A model generated the notes under the pieces. That model ran no database searches, was not told the DNA's origin, and saw only the letters and a list, made by a program, of their open reading frames with translations. Positions 25,654 through 34,484 of a stretch of 64,000 bases of DNA are shown piece after piece. Positions within the stretch are counted from its first letter, which is position 1. Each line of letters begins with the position of its first letter. The DNA is from JAJXXT01 sp963764465 (GTDB lineage Bacteria > Pseudomonadota > Alphaproteobacteria > Acetobacterales > Acetobacteraceae): positions 186,001 to 250,000 of the forward strand of contig CAVXSO010000003.1 in NCBI GenBank assembly GCA_963764465.1, in the 5' to 3' direction. Both the position numbers and the translations under genes were made by a program.

Positions 25654-25692
25654 GGGAGAGGTTGCCGTGTCGGCGAGCGTCATGGGAGAAGC

Positions 25693-26964
25693 ATGGCGCA
25701 GGAGGATTGTGCGTTGCAACAAAAGCCGGTGGACCCCGATGCGGCGGCGCGGCAGGCGCTCGCGCGGCACCGGCTGGTCGCGCATCTGCTGCTGCTGCTG
25801 ATGGCGGCGCTGACGGCGGCGGGCCACATCTGGCGCTTCCCGCCGCTGCTGCTGGCCGCGAGCACGGCGGGGCTGGTCGGCGGGCTGGCGGACTGGTTCG
25901 CGGTGACGGCGCTGTTCCGCCATCCGCTCGGCCTGCCCATCCCGCACACCGCGATCATCCCCGCGCAGCAGGCGCGCATCGGTGCCGCGCTCGGGCGGTT
26001 CATCGCCGGCCACGTGTTCACCGAGGCGGAGGTGGCGGCAGCCCTCTCGCGGCTGGACATCGCGGCGATCGTCGCCGGATTTCTCTCGGATGCCGAGGCG
26101 CGGCGCCCGGCGGCGGAGGCGCTTTCGGGCATGCTGCCCCGGCTGCTCGGCGCGATCGAGGACGGGCGGGCGCGGCGGCTGGTCTCGCGGCTGGTGCCGC
26201 GGCTGGTGGGCGGGCAGGGCGGCGGGCGCATCGTCGGCCGCGCGCTGCGCCAGCTGGTGGAAGGCGGGCGGCACCAGGAGGTGTTCGGCTTCTTCCTCGA
26301 CCAGCTCAGGACGCTGCTGGCGGCGCGGGAGGCGGCGCTGCAACAGGCGATCGAGGAGCGGGTGCGCGAGCAGGGCGGGCGGCTGGTGGGCTGGGCGGTC
26401 GGTGCCTCCATCGCGCGGCGCGTCATCGCGCAGATCAACACCGAGCTCGAGCGCATGGAGCCGGACGGCAGCGAGCTGCGCGAGGCGTTCAACGAATGGA
26501 TGCGCCGCGAGATCCAGCGCATCGAGGACGAGCCGCAGCGCGCCGCCGAGATCGGTGCGGCACTGCGCCGCGTGGTGGCGCACGAGACGGTGCGCGCCTG
26601 GCTGTGGGACATCTGGAGCCGGGTGCGGCTGGCGCTGGAGCAGGACGCGGCGCGGCCGAGCGGGCGCACCGTGGCCGCGGTGGACGCGACACTCGCCAAT
26701 CTCGGCCAGGTGCTGCGCGAGGACGCGAAGGCGGGCGAGCGGCTGCGCGACGCGTTCCGCGGGCTCTCGTCGCGGCTGATACCGGCCGGGCGCGGGGAGA
26801 TCGCGCGCTTCGTCGAGGGCGTGGTCGGCGGCTGGGACACCGCGACGCTGACCGAGCGGCTGGAGCTGCGCGTGGGCAAGGACCTGCAATACATCCGCAT
26901 CAACGGCACCGTGGTGGGCGCGCTGGCCGGTGCCGTGGTGCAGCTTCTGGCATCCCTGCGCTGA
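25693..26964 (+). CDS. DUF445 domain-containing membrane protein
   Basis: A 423-residue DUF445 (YjiN-type, COG2733) protein. Two N-terminal membrane segments (VAHLLLLLMAALTAAGHIW, LLAASTAGLVGGLADWFAV) are followed by the family signature WFAVTALFRHPLGLPIPHTA and RIGAALGRFIAGHVF, a long helical domain, and a C-terminal membrane anchor (INGTVVGALAGAVVQLLA). The function is unknown. GGGAG lies four bases before ATG 25693. It is divergent from the PEPC-like gene. The very long open frame upstream of this start is the antisense of the PEPC-like gene. Confidence 0.9.
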   Translation: MAQEDCALQQKPVDPDAAARQALARHRLVAHLLLLLMAALTAAGHIWRFPPLLLAASTAGLVGGLADWFAVTALFRHPLGLPIPHTAIIPAQQARIGAALGRFIAGHVFTEAEVAAALSRLDIAAIVAGFLSDAEARRPAAEALSGMLPRLLGAIEDGRARRLVSRLVPRLVGGQGGGRIVGRALRQLVEGGRHQEVFGFFLDQLRTLLAAREAALQQAIEERVREQGGRLVGWAVGASIARRVIAQINTELERMEPDGSELREAFNEWMRREIQRIEDEPQRAAEIGAALRRVVAHETVRAWLWDIWSRVRLALEQDAARPSGRTVAAVDATLANLGQVLREDAKAGERLRDAFRGLSSRLIPAGRGEIARFVEGVVGGWDTATLTERLELRVGKDLQYIRINGTVVGALAGAVVQLLASLR

Positions 26965-27072
26965 CCAGCGGCGCGGCGCCCGGCGGCCGCCGCGGGGCGG
27001 AAGCCCCCGTGCCGCGTGGACGGATGTGAAACCGGCGCCTAGGTTCGCTCGTCACGTGCGCGTTGGTGAGGC

Positions 27073-27822
27073 ATGACCAAGGACGCCGAGCAGAGTTATC
27101 CGCTGCGAATGACGGACGCGGGGCGACGGCACCTGCTGCAAAAGCCGTTCAGCGACGAGTTCTGCCCGGTCAACCTGGTCGGGATCGCGGCCGTGATGGC
27201 CCTCCTGCCGCCGCCGCCGGCCAGGCTGGTGGATTTCGGTTGCGGCGCCGGATGGACGACGATCTTCCTGGCGCGGCGCGGCTACGATGTGACGGGGATC
27301 GATATTTCGCCGGGGATGCTGGCGATCGCCGAGCAGAACCGCCTCGCCAATGCGCCAGAGGCGAGGATCGGGTTCATTTGCGCCGATTATGAAAACCCCC
27401 CGCATCTCGACACGTTCGATGGGGCGATCTTCTTCGATTGCCTGCACCACGCGGACTCGGAGCGCGCGGCGCTGCAGGCGGCCTTCGCCGCGCTGCGTCC
27501 GGGCGGGGTTCTGCTGACGCACGAACCCGGCGAGGGCCATGCCGCCGCGGAGGGCTCGCGCGCCGCGGTGCGGGAGTTCGGGGTCAACGAGCGCGACATG
27601 CCGCCGCGCCTCATCATCGCGACGGGCAAGGAAATCGGGTTCACGGCGCCGGAGATCTTTCCCTATGGCGGCCACCTGCTCGAGATGTTCTACCGCAGGC
27701 GCCCGGCCAAGCTTTCCCGCATCGAGCGGCTGAGACTGGCGCGCCGTGTCCTGCGCCTGCTGCTGCGCGACGCGGACCGGGCGAGCGGTATCGTCCGCAT
27801 GCTGAAACCGGCGAGGCACTGA
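27073..27822 (+). CDS. Class I SAM-dependent methyltransferase
   Basis: A 249-residue methyltransferase. SAM motif I is VDFGCGAGWTTIFLARRG (around residues 53-70), the acidic residue after strand 2 is in VTGIDIS, and DGAIFFDCLHH and LRPGGVLLTHEP are motifs II/III. The C-terminal third is basic. The substrate is unknown. It follows DUF445 by 108 bases in the same direction and is not overlapped by any gene. Confidence 0.9.
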   Translation: MTKDAEQSYPLRMTDAGRRHLLQKPFSDEFCPVNLVGIAAVMALLPPPPARLVDFGCGAGWTTIFLARRGYDVTGIDISPGMLAIAEQNRLANAPEARIGFICADYENPPHLDTFDGAIFFDCLHHADSERAALQAAFAALRPGGVLLTHEPGEGHAAAEGSRAAVREFGVNERDMPPRLIIATGKEIGFTAPEIFPYGGHLLEMFYRRRPAKLSRIERLRLARRVLRLLLRDADRASGIVRMLKPARH

Positions 27823-27918
27823 ATCGCGGTCCCGTCCCGCGGGAATGAACGGCCTTGCCCTGTCTTGCCGGGCGGTGCCGGCCGCCGCAGACTGCGCGCG
27901 TCCCAGCCGGAGGAAACC

Positions 27919-29007
27919 ATGCGCGCCAACGCCGCCGACGAGTTCCTGAACCTGCACGAATTCGTCAAGTCGGCGCGCCTGCACCTGGACCAGTTCGTCT
28001 GGGACTACCTGATCGGCGGCGTCGAGACCGAAACGACACTGAAGCGCAACCGCCTCGCGATCGACAGCCTCGCCTTCCGCCCGCGCGTGCTGGTGGATGT
28101 GCGCGAGGTCGATACCACGGGCGATTTCCTCGGCCGCAAGACCAGGCTGCCGGTCGCACTCGCCCCGGTCGGCTCGCTGCAGAGCTTCCATCCGGATGCG
28201 GGTTCCGCGGTCGCCAGGGGCGCGGGGGATTTCGGCGTGCCGATGTTCCTGTCCTCGGTCTCCGAGCCGGGGCTGGAAGCGGCGGCGAAGGCGGGCAGCG
28301 GGCCGAAGGTGTTCCAGCTCTACGTGCGCGGCGACGACGCGTTCATCCTCGACCACATGAAGCGCGCGGAGGATGCGGGCTACGACGCGTTCTGCATCAC
28401 CGTCGATACCGCGGTGCTGTCGCGGCGGGAGCGCGACATCGCCAAGCGCTGGGCCAAGCCGTGGCAGGCGCGGCTTGCCGGCATGGACTACCAGGCGGGG
28501 CTCGACTGGGCGACGCTGGAGCGCGTGCGGGCGAAGAACCGGATGAAGCTCATCATCAAGGGCATCGCGACGGCCGAGGATGCCACGCGAGCTTGCGAGA
28601 TGGGGATCGAGGGCATCTATGTCTCCAACCATGGCGGGCGGCAGCTGGACCACGGGCGCGGCGCGCTGGATGTGCTGCCGGAAGTGGCGGCGGCCGTCGC
28701 GGGGCGGGCGAAGGTGCTGGTGGATGGCGGGTTCTCGCGCGGCGCCGATATCGTGAAGGCGCTGGCGCTGGGGGCGGACACGGTCTGCCTCGGGCGGCTC
28801 TATCTCTACGGGCTGGCGGCGGCGGGGGCGGAGGGCGTGTTCCGCGTGCTGGAGATCCTGGAGGACGAGATGCAGCGTTCCATGGCGCTGCTGGGCGTGA
28901 GCGCGCTCGCGGGGCTGGAGCCCTCGCACCTGCATCCAGCGCCGCCGGTGGTGCCGCCCGGCGTGCACAGCGCGTTCCCGCACCTGCGCCTCGACGACGG
29001 ATACTAG
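27919..29007 (+). CDS. FMN-dependent alpha-hydroxy acid dehydrogenase/oxidase
   Basis: A 362-residue FMN TIM-barrel enzyme of the L-lactate dehydrogenase/glycolate oxidase family. Visible motifs are ALAPVGSLQSFHPD, FQLYVRGDD, ITVDTAVLSRRERD, the catalytic histidine in SNHGGRQLDHG and the FMN phosphate motif LVDGGFSRGADIVKALALGA. It oxidises an L-2-hydroxy acid to the 2-oxo acid, passing electrons to oxygen or a quinone. ATG 27919 has GGAGG five bases upstream. Its TAG stop overlaps the GTG of the following transporter by one base, so the transporter may import its substrate. Confidence 0.92.
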   Translation: MRANAADEFLNLHEFVKSARLHLDQFVWDYLIGGVETETTLKRNRLAIDSLAFRPRVLVDVREVDTTGDFLGRKTRLPVALAPVGSLQSFHPDAGSAVARGAGDFGVPMFLSSVSEPGLEAAAKAGSGPKVFQLYVRGDDAFILDHMKRAEDAGYDAFCITVDTAVLSRRERDIAKRWAKPWQARLAGMDYQAGLDWATLERVRAKNRMKLIIKGIATAEDATRACEMGIEGIYVSNHGGRQLDHGRGALDVLPEVAAAVAGRAKVLVDGGFSRGADIVKALALGADTVCLGRLYLYGLAAAGAEGVFRVLEILEDEMQRSMALLGVSALAGLEPSHLHPAPPVVPPGVHSAFPHLRLDDGY

Positions 29008-30242
29008 TGCGGCCGCTCGGCGGAATCCTCGTTCTCTACGCGCTGGCCTGGCTGCTTTCGGAGCGGCGGGGGGCGGTTGCGTGGCGCACGGTGCTGGGCG
29101 GCTTCGCGCTGCAGCTTCTGCTCGCGCTGCTGCTGGTGCATTTCGCGGTGGCGCGCGGCGCGGTGCTGGCGCTGAACCGCGCCGTCGATGCGGTGCAGGC
29201 GGCGACGGATGCGGGCACGGGGCTGGTGTTCGGCTACCTCGCCGGCGGCGCGCAGCCCTTCGCGGTGGTGAACCCGGCGGCGAGCTTCATCCTGGCGTTT
29301 CGCGCGCTGCCGCTGGTGCTGGTGATCTCCGCCCTCGGCGCGCTGCTGCTGCACTGGGGCGTGCTGCAGGCGGTGATGCGCGCGTTCGCGATGCTGCTGC
29401 GGCGCAGCCTGGGCCTCGGCGGCGCGCTGTCGCTGGGGGCGGCGGTGCATATCTTCGTCGGCATGGTGGAGGCGCCGCTGCTGATCCGCCCCTGGCTCGC
29501 GCGGCTGCAAAGGGGCGAGATCTTCGCGCTCATGAGCTGCGGGCTCGCCGGCATCGCGGGGACGGTGATGGTGATCTACGCCAGCCTGCTGGGGCCGATC
29601 ATTCCCGATGCGCTGGGAAATATCCTGATCGCGTCCGTCATCTCCACGCCCGCGGCGCTGGCGCTGGCGGCGATCATGGTGCCGTTCGCGGCGGCCCCGG
29701 AGGACGAGGCGGACCTCGTGGCCCCGCACCGCGCCGGCGGCGCGCTGGAGGCGCTGATCACGGGCACCGCCGCCGGCATTCCGGTGCTGGCGGGGATCGC
29801 CGCGGTGCTGATCGTGACCGTCGCCTGCGTGCATCTGCTCGACGACCTGCTGGCGCTGCTGCCGCATCTCGCGGGCGCGCCGGTCTCGCTGGAGCGGGTG
29901 ATGGCCTGGCCGTTCCGCCCGCTGGTCTGGCTGATCGGCGTGCCGTGGCGGGAGGCAGGTGCCGCGGCCGGCCTGATGGCGACCAAGACCGTGCTCAACG
30001 AGTTCGTTGCGTATCTGCACCTGGCGCAGGGGGGCAGCGCGCTGTCGCCGCACGCCCGGCTGATCATGGCCTACGCGCTCTGCGGCTTCGCCAATTTCGG
30101 CAGCGTCGGCATCATGGTCGGCGGCATGGGGGCGATGGTGCCGGAGCGGCGGGCGGAGTTCGCCACACTCGGCCTGCGGGCGCTGATCCCCGGCACGCTG
30201 GCGACGCTCTCCAGCGGCGCGCTCGCGGGGCTGCTGACCTAG
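29007..30242 (+). CDS. Concentrative nucleoside transporter (NupC/CNT family)
   Basis: A 411-residue inner-membrane carrier with about ten hydrophobic segments. CNT signatures are IFVGMVEAPLLIRPW (family GQTEAPLLVRPY), AGTVMVIYASLLGP, ATKTVLNEFVAYLHL and CGFANFGSVGIMVGGMGAM. CNT carriers take up nucleosides with protons or sodium. The start is GTG 29007, overlapping the hydroxyacid dehydrogenase stop (TAGTG); no in-frame ATG lies near the conserved N-terminus. Pairing a nucleoside carrier with a 2-hydroxyacid dehydrogenase is unusual. Confidence 0.9.
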   Translation: MRPLGGILVLYALAWLLSERRGAVAWRTVLGGFALQLLLALLLVHFAVARGAVLALNRAVDAVQAATDAGTGLVFGYLAGGAQPFAVVNPAASFILAFRALPLVLVISALGALLLHWGVLQAVMRAFAMLLRRSLGLGGALSLGAAVHIFVGMVEAPLLIRPWLARLQRGEIFALMSCGLAGIAGTVMVIYASLLGPIIPDALGNILIASVISTPAALALAAIMVPFAAAPEDEADLVAPHRAGGALEALITGTAAGIPVLAGIAAVLIVTVACVHLLDDLLALLPHLAGAPVSLERVMAWPFRPLVWLIGVPWREAGAAAGLMATKTVLNEFVAYLHLAQGGSALSPHARLIMAYALCGFANFGSVGIMVGGMGAMVPERRAEFATLGLRALIPGTLATLSSGALAGLLT

Positions 30243-30298
30243 GGCAGAATCGCACCCTGCGGGCCTTGGTCCGCGGCGCTGGTTCGCGCCTCCGCTGA

Positions 30299-30321
30299 GG
30301 CCGCCCGCGGCAATGGCGGCC
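30299..30321 (+). terminator. Possible hairpin after the CNT transporter
   Basis: Inverted repeat GGCCGCC / GGCGGCC with a nine-base loop, 56 bases after the CNT stop and before the convergent cupin gene. No T-run follows. Confidence 0.3.
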
Positions 30322-30380
30322 GGAACGACAGGACGGCAGAGCAGGCCCGCGCTGCCACGGGCCGTTCGCGCCGCGCGAGC

Positions 30381-30422
30381 GCGCTACGCCGGGGGCGCTA
30401 CGCCTGGGGCGCTACGCCTGGG
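30381..30422. repeat. Three 14-base tandem repeats at the cupin 3' end
   Basis: Three copies of GCGCTACGCCTGGG (first copy has one change) abut head to tail. The last copy contains the cupin stop codon (CTA at 30412-30414, TAG on the minus strand). Each copy carries the same TAG, and because 14 is not a multiple of three the copies offer a stop in successive frames. Confidence 0.9.
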
Positions 30423-30888
30423 GTGGGGCCGGGGTGAGGCCGTGGCGGCGCATGATCTCCATCATCCGCGCGCGGTCCGGCGGACCGCCCTGCGCCGTGT
30501 TGACCAACTCGAAAGCCTCGCGGAAATACTGCGGGCCGATCGCCGCCGGCGTGATGACGCATAGCGCCTTCACATCGCCGCTCGTGTTGTTGTCGAACCG
30601 GTGCACGGCGCCGCGCGGGATGCACAGCGCCTGCCCGGGCCCGACGTCGATCCGCCTGCCATCGACGGTCCAGGTCAGCACGCCGTCGATGCCGTAGATC
30701 GTCTCTTCATAATGGTCGTGGCTGTGGGCCGGGCCCGGCAGGCGCGCGGCACCGGGAACCGTGAGCTCGAAGGCGGCGACGCTGCCGCCCGAGTTCTCTC
30801 CCGTGATCAGGAAACGCACCGTGAGGGCGCCGCCGCGGAGCGTCTCCTCGGCTGGATCGACGCGCAGGCCGATGGAATTCTGTACCAT
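30412..30888 (-). CDS. Cupin domain-containing protein
   Basis: A 158-residue cupin. The first metal motif is HSHDHYEETIYGIDG (His at about 63, 65 and Glu), and the second is PRGAVHRFDN; a short C-terminal extension follows. Such single-domain cupins are dioxygenases, isomerases or binding proteins. ATG 30888 has GGGAG eight bases upstream; the longer frame crosses the operator region. The gene is divergent from a MarR regulator, with a double palindrome in the 61-base gap, so it is probably the regulator's target. Its last codons lie in a 14-base tandem repeat. Confidence 0.88.
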   Translation of the reverse strand: MVQNSIGLRVDPAEETLRGGALTVRFLITGENSGGSVAAFELTVPGAARLPGPAHSHDHYEETIYGIDGVLTWTVDGRRIDVGPGQALCIPRGAVHRFDNNTSGDVKALCVITPAAIGPQYFREAFELVNTAQGGPPDRARMMEIMRRHGLTPAPPQA

Positions 30889-30902
30889 GCCCGTTCTCCC
30901 GT

Positions 30903-30944
30903 GGTAAACGGCGTTTACCGATACGACAGGTAAACTCCATTTAC
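30903..30944. promoter_or_regulatory. Double palindromic operator between cupin and MarR genes
   Basis: A perfect palindrome GGTAAAC GGC GTTTACC (30903-30919) is followed by a second imperfect copy GGTAAAC TCC ATTTACG whose arms begin at 30929. The centres are 26 bases apart, placing both dimers on nearly the same helix face. The site lies between divergent starts at 30888 and 30950. This is the usual layout for MarR-family autoregulation and control of the divergent gene. Confidence 0.8.
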
Positions 30945-30949
30945 GCAGA

Positions 30950-31441
30950 ATGTCAATGCCGACACCGCTGAAAAAATCGCCGGCCGGAGCGGGAGAGATG
31001 CTCATCGGCGCGCTCCTGCGCGTCCCCGCCCAGGCCATCCATCGCCGCCTCATCGCGGGGCTGAACGCGGCGGGATTTGAGGAACTGCGCCTGCCGCATA
31101 TCGCGGTGCTGCAGTTTCCGGGGCCGGACGGGGTTCGCCCGGGCGTGCTCGCCGAGCGCGCGGGCATGAGCAAGCAGGCCATGAACCAGCTTCTCGGCAG
31201 CCTCGAGGGTTTTGGCTATGTCGTGCGGGCAGACGCGCCGGACGGGCGCGGCGCGCGCGTGGTCCGTCTCACCAGGCGCGGGCGCGCCGCCTATGCGAAG
31301 ATCATCGACATCCTGCGCGACATCGAGCGCGAGTGGAGCGCCGAGCTTGGCCCAAGCCGCTTTGCCCAGCTCAAGGAGTTGCTCTCCGCCGTCTGGGAAA
31401 GCCCGCTGATGGAAAAGCCCGCCGGTTCGCCGGAGCCATGA
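30950..31441 (+). CDS. MarR family transcriptional regulator
   Basis: A 163-residue winged-helix protein. The DNA-recognition part is PGVLAERAGMSKQAMNQLLG followed by the wing (YVVRADAPDGRGARVVRLT) and the dimerisation helices at both ends. It lacks metal or redox cysteines, so a small aromatic or acid ligand is more likely. Starts are ATG 30950 or 30956; neither has a strong Shine-Dalgarno. The two palindromes just upstream should be its binding sites, controlling itself and the divergent cupin gene. Confidence 0.9.
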   Translation: MSMPTPLKKSPAGAGEMLIGALLRVPAQAIHRRLIAGLNAAGFEELRLPHIAVLQFPGPDGVRPGVLAERAGMSKQAMNQLLGSLEGFGYVVRADAPDGRGARVVRLTRRGRAAYAKIIDILRDIEREWSAELGPSRFAQLKELLSAVWESPLMEKPAGSPEP

Positions 31442-31478
31442 GACGCGGCCGGTGCGGCGTCGCGCGCCGGCCATCGGC

Positions 31479-33266
31479 TCAGGCCGCGGCACCCTCCAGC
31501 AGGCCCTGGCGGCGCAGCAGCTCGCGGTAGGGGCCGGGGCGCTCGGCGAGCACGGCGGGCGGGCCATCATCCACCACGCGGCCGGCATCCATCACCACGA
31601 TGCGGTCGAAGCTTCTGAGCGTGGAGAGACGATGCGCGATCGCAATGACCGTGCGCCCGCGCATCAGCACGTCGAGTGCGGCCTGGATCGCCTGTTCGCT
31701 CTCGCTGTCGAGTGCGGAGGTCGCCTCGTCCAGCAGCAGGATCGGCGCGTCCTTGAGCAGCGCGCGGGCGATCGCGAGCCGCTGGCGCTGGCCGCCGGAA
31801 AGCTTGGTGCCGCGGTCGCCCACCACGGTGTCGAAACCCTGGGGCAGCGCCTCGATGAAATCGCGGCAGCGCGCGGCCTCGGCGGCGGCGAGCACGTCGG
31901 CCTCCGTCGCGTCCGGGCGGGCGTAGCGGATGTTCTCCCGCACGGAGCGGTGGAACAGCGAGATATCCTGCGGCACGATGGCGATCCCGCTGCGCAGGCT
32001 GGCCTGGGTGATCGCGCGCAGGTCCTGCCCGTCGATGCGGATGGCGCCGTCGTCCACGTCGTAGAAACGTTGCAGGAGAGCAATGACGGTGGACTTGCCC
32101 GCGCCCGAGGCGCCGACCAGGCCCACGCGCTGCCCCGCCTCGATGGCGAGGTCGAGCCCGTTCAGGATCGGCGCGCGGCCGGGATAGGCGAAATGGACAC
32201 CCTCGAACGCCACGCGCCCGCCGGCGGGCGCCAGCGCGGGCGCGCCCGCCACGTCGGTCAGCGCGTGCGGGGCGCAGACGGCGGTGACGGCCTCCTCCAG
32301 CCGGGCCACGTTCTGGGTGAGATCGACCAGCGCCACCGCGAGGTCGCGCGTGCCGTGCAGGATGGTGAAGCCCATCGAGGTGATGAGCACCAGGTCGCCC
32401 GCGGTGCCGGTGCCGGCGCGCCACATCATGACACCCCAGAACAGCAGGCCGGCGGTGATGCCCGCCGTCATCGCCGCGTGCAGCAGGCGCAGCTTTTCGA
32501 GGTACAGCAGGCTCCTGGTGCGGGCACCCATCTCGCGGCCCAGCTCCTCGCCCAGCCGCGTGTGCTCGCGCAGCGTCGCACCGAAGGCGCGCACCACGTG
32601 CATGTTGCCGATCACGTCCACCAGCTCGCCATCCACGCGCGCGGCGGCCTCGGCGTAGGCGCGGTGGATGGGCGTGCCGCGCCGGGCAAGCCGGTAGATG
32701 ACCAGCGCCATGGCGAGCGCCAGCCCCGCCAGCACGGCCGCCATCAGCGGGTTGATGGTGCCGAGGAACAGGATCGCGATCACCACCGCGAGGCAGGGCG
32801 GCAGCACGTTCCAGGTGAGCGTGTTCTCCGTGAGGTAGATCGCGTTGGCGGTGGCGGAGATGCGCCCGCCCAGCGTGCCCGGCAGCCGGTCCGCGAAGTA
32901 GGAGGGGGCGTGGCCGGCGAGGTGCAGGAAGAGGTCGCTCCGCACATCGCCCGTCACGCGCGTGAAGGTGCGCGCCGCCACCCAGCCGGAAACGCGCCAG
33001 GAAAAATTATCCGCCGCGATCAGCACGCAGAGGATGATGAGCGGCCGCCAGATCGCGTCCCCCGCCGCCGCCGGGCCGCGCGCCACCACGTCGATCAGCC
33101 CCTTGAGCGCGTACTGGGAGGAGGTGGCGAAGGTCACGGCGAGCACGACGAAACCGATGATCACGGCGTGCGCGGCCGCATGCAGCCGCACGTAGCGCAG
33201 CAGGAAGGCGATCGGCCGGCCCTGGTAGCGGGTCATCTGATTTGGCAAGGAAGGGGGTGCCGTCAT
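31479..33266 (-). CDS. ABC transporter, fused permease and ATP-binding protein
   Basis: A 595-residue type IV ABC half-transporter. The N-terminal membrane domain has six hydrophobic segments (to about residue 320). The ATPase domain follows with Walker A GASGAGKST, Q-loop IVPQDISLF, signature LSGGQRQRLA, Walker B ILLLDEATSALD and switch His in AIAHRLS. It probably works as a homodimeric exporter of a lipid, peptide or drug. Starts are ATG 33266 or 33236; neither has a clear Shine-Dalgarno. It is divergent from a glycosyltransferase across a two-part dyad. Confidence 0.92.
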   Translation of the reverse strand: MTAPPSLPNQMTRYQGRPIAFLLRYVRLHAAAHAVIIGFVVLAVTFATSSQYALKGLIDVVARGPAAAGDAIWRPLIILCVLIAADNFSWRVSGWVAARTFTRVTGDVRSDLFLHLAGHAPSYFADRLPGTLGGRISATANAIYLTENTLTWNVLPPCLAVVIAILFLGTINPLMAAVLAGLALAMALVIYRLARRGTPIHRAYAEAAARVDGELVDVIGNMHVVRAFGATLREHTRLGEELGREMGARTRSLLYLEKLRLLHAAMTAGITAGLLFWGVMMWRAGTGTAGDLVLITSMGFTILHGTRDLAVALVDLTQNVARLEEAVTAVCAPHALTDVAGAPALAPAGGRVAFEGVHFAYPGRAPILNGLDLAIEAGQRVGLVGASGAGKSTVIALLQRFYDVDDGAIRIDGQDLRAITQASLRSGIAIVPQDISLFHRSVRENIRYARPDATEADVLAAAEAARCRDFIEALPQGFDTVVGDRGTKLSGGQRQRLAIARALLKDAPILLLDEATSALDSESEQAIQAALDVLMRGRTVIAIAHRLSTLRSFDRIVVMDAGRVVDDGPPAVLAERPGPYRELLRRQGLLEGAAA

Positions 33267-33283
33267 GATGCGGCAGAGACTAC

Positions 33284-33324
33284 CCCAATACGGCGGATTT
33301 CGGGCTGGATTCCGCCACATTGGG
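33284..33324. promoter_or_regulatory. Two-part dyad between ABC exporter and glycosyltransferase
   Basis: CCCAAT-AC-GGCGGA on the left is matched by TCCGCC-AC-ATTGGG on the right around a 13-base centre. Outer and inner arms are each perfect and the two-base gaps are symmetric. It lies 18 bases before the ABC start and 43 before the glycosyltransferase start, where an operator or a cruciform would affect both promoters. Confidence 0.45.
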
Positions 33325-33367
33325 CCCCTAACCGCCCGCCGCCACGCCTTTCCCCACGGAGCCACGC

Positions 33368-34453
33368 ATGCGCATCGCCCAGATCGCCCCGCTTTTCGAG
33401 GCCGTCCCCCCCAAGCTCTATGGCGGCTCCGAGCGGGTGGTCTCGGCGCTGACCGAGGAGCTGGTGGCGATGGGCCATGACGTGACGCTGTTCGCCAGCG
33501 GCGATTCCATCACCGCCGCGAAGCTCGACCCGCCCTGGCCCGAGGCGCTGCGGCTCGACCCCGAGATCCGCGACTGGGTGGCGACGTACCACCTGATGAT
33601 GGAATACGTGTTCCGCCGCGCGCACCTGTTCGACGTGCTGCATTTCCACGTCGATTATTTCCCCAGCGCGCTGTTCTCCCGCCAGCCGGTTCCCTTTCTG
33701 TCCACCATGCACGGCAGGCTCGATCTCAAGGAGTTCGCGGCCGTCTACCGCATGTTCCCGGACGTGCCGATGGTTTCGATCTCGGACAATCAGAGGAAGC
33801 CCATCCCGGACCTCAACTGGGTCGCGACCGTGCTGCACGGGCTCTCGCCCACGCTGCTCCACCCGGTGCCGGCGAGCCAGGAATACTTCGCCTTCCTCGG
33901 CCGCATCTCGCCGGAGAAGGGGATCGAGCGGGCGATCCGCATCGCGGGTGCGTGCGGCGTGCAGCTCAAGGTCGCGGCGAAGGTGGACCGCGCGGACGAC
34001 GAATACTTCAAGGCGAGCGTGGAGCCGCTGATCCGCGAGGCCGGGGCGAACGTCGATTTCATCGGCGAGATCAACGACGCGCAGAAGCCCGCCTTCCTCT
34101 CCGGCGCCAAGGCGCTGATGTTCGCGATCGACTGGCCGGAACCGTTCGGCCTGGTGATGATCGAGGCGATGGCCTGCGGCTGCCCCGTCATCGCCTTCCG
34201 CCGCGGCTCGGTGCCGGAGGTGATGGAGGACGGGCTCACCGGCTTCGTGGTGGAGAACGTGGAGGAGGCGATCGCCGCCTGCGGGCGCCTGCACGAGCTC
34301 GACCGCGCGCGCGTGCGCAGGCGCTTCGAGGAGCGCTGGACCAGCCGGCGCATGGCCGAGGATTACGTGCGCGTGTACGAGACGCTGATCGCGGCCAGGC
34401 GCGGCACCCAGGCGCCGCGCGCGCCGCTGGACCGGGAATCGGATCAGGGCTGA
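33368..34453 (+). CDS. Glycosyltransferase family 4 protein
   Basis: A 361-residue GT-B glycosyltransferase. The N-terminal domain opens IAQIAPLFEAVPPKLYGGSE (the glycine-rich nucleotide-sugar loop) and the C-terminal donor domain has FLGRISPEKGIERAI, then WPEPFGLVMIEAMACGCPVI, the GT4 E-x7-E region, and GSVPEVMEDGLTGFVV. It should transfer a sugar from a nucleotide donor to a glycan or lipid. GGAG precedes ATG 33368 by eight bases. It may share regulation with the divergent ABC exporter. Confidence 0.92.
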   Translation: MRIAQIAPLFEAVPPKLYGGSERVVSALTEELVAMGHDVTLFASGDSITAAKLDPPWPEALRLDPEIRDWVATYHLMMEYVFRRAHLFDVLHFHVDYFPSALFSRQPVPFLSTMHGRLDLKEFAAVYRMFPDVPMVSISDNQRKPIPDLNWVATVLHGLSPTLLHPVPASQEYFAFLGRISPEKGIERAIRIAGACGVQLKVAAKVDRADDEYFKASVEPLIREAGANVDFIGEINDAQKPAFLSGAKALMFAIDWPEPFGLVMIEAMACGCPVIAFRRGSVPEVMEDGLTGFVVENVEEAIAACGRLHELDRARVRRRFEERWTSRRMAEDYVRVYETLIAARRGTQAPRAPLDRESDQG

Positions 34454-34484
34454 TAGCATTCTCCGATTGCGGAGGAGGTTTCCC

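Noticed and set aside
25654..25683. Upstream start of the PEPC-like gene (ATG 25683)
   Set aside because: It would leave only nine bases to the divergent DUF445 start codon and has no Shine-Dalgarno; ATG 25653 is more plausible.
22843..25692. Very long open frame on the plus strand upstream of the DUF445 gene
   Set aside because: It is antisense to the PEPC-like gene. Its composition (Arg, Gly, His, Gln-rich without domains) is typical of shadow frames in GC-rich DNA.
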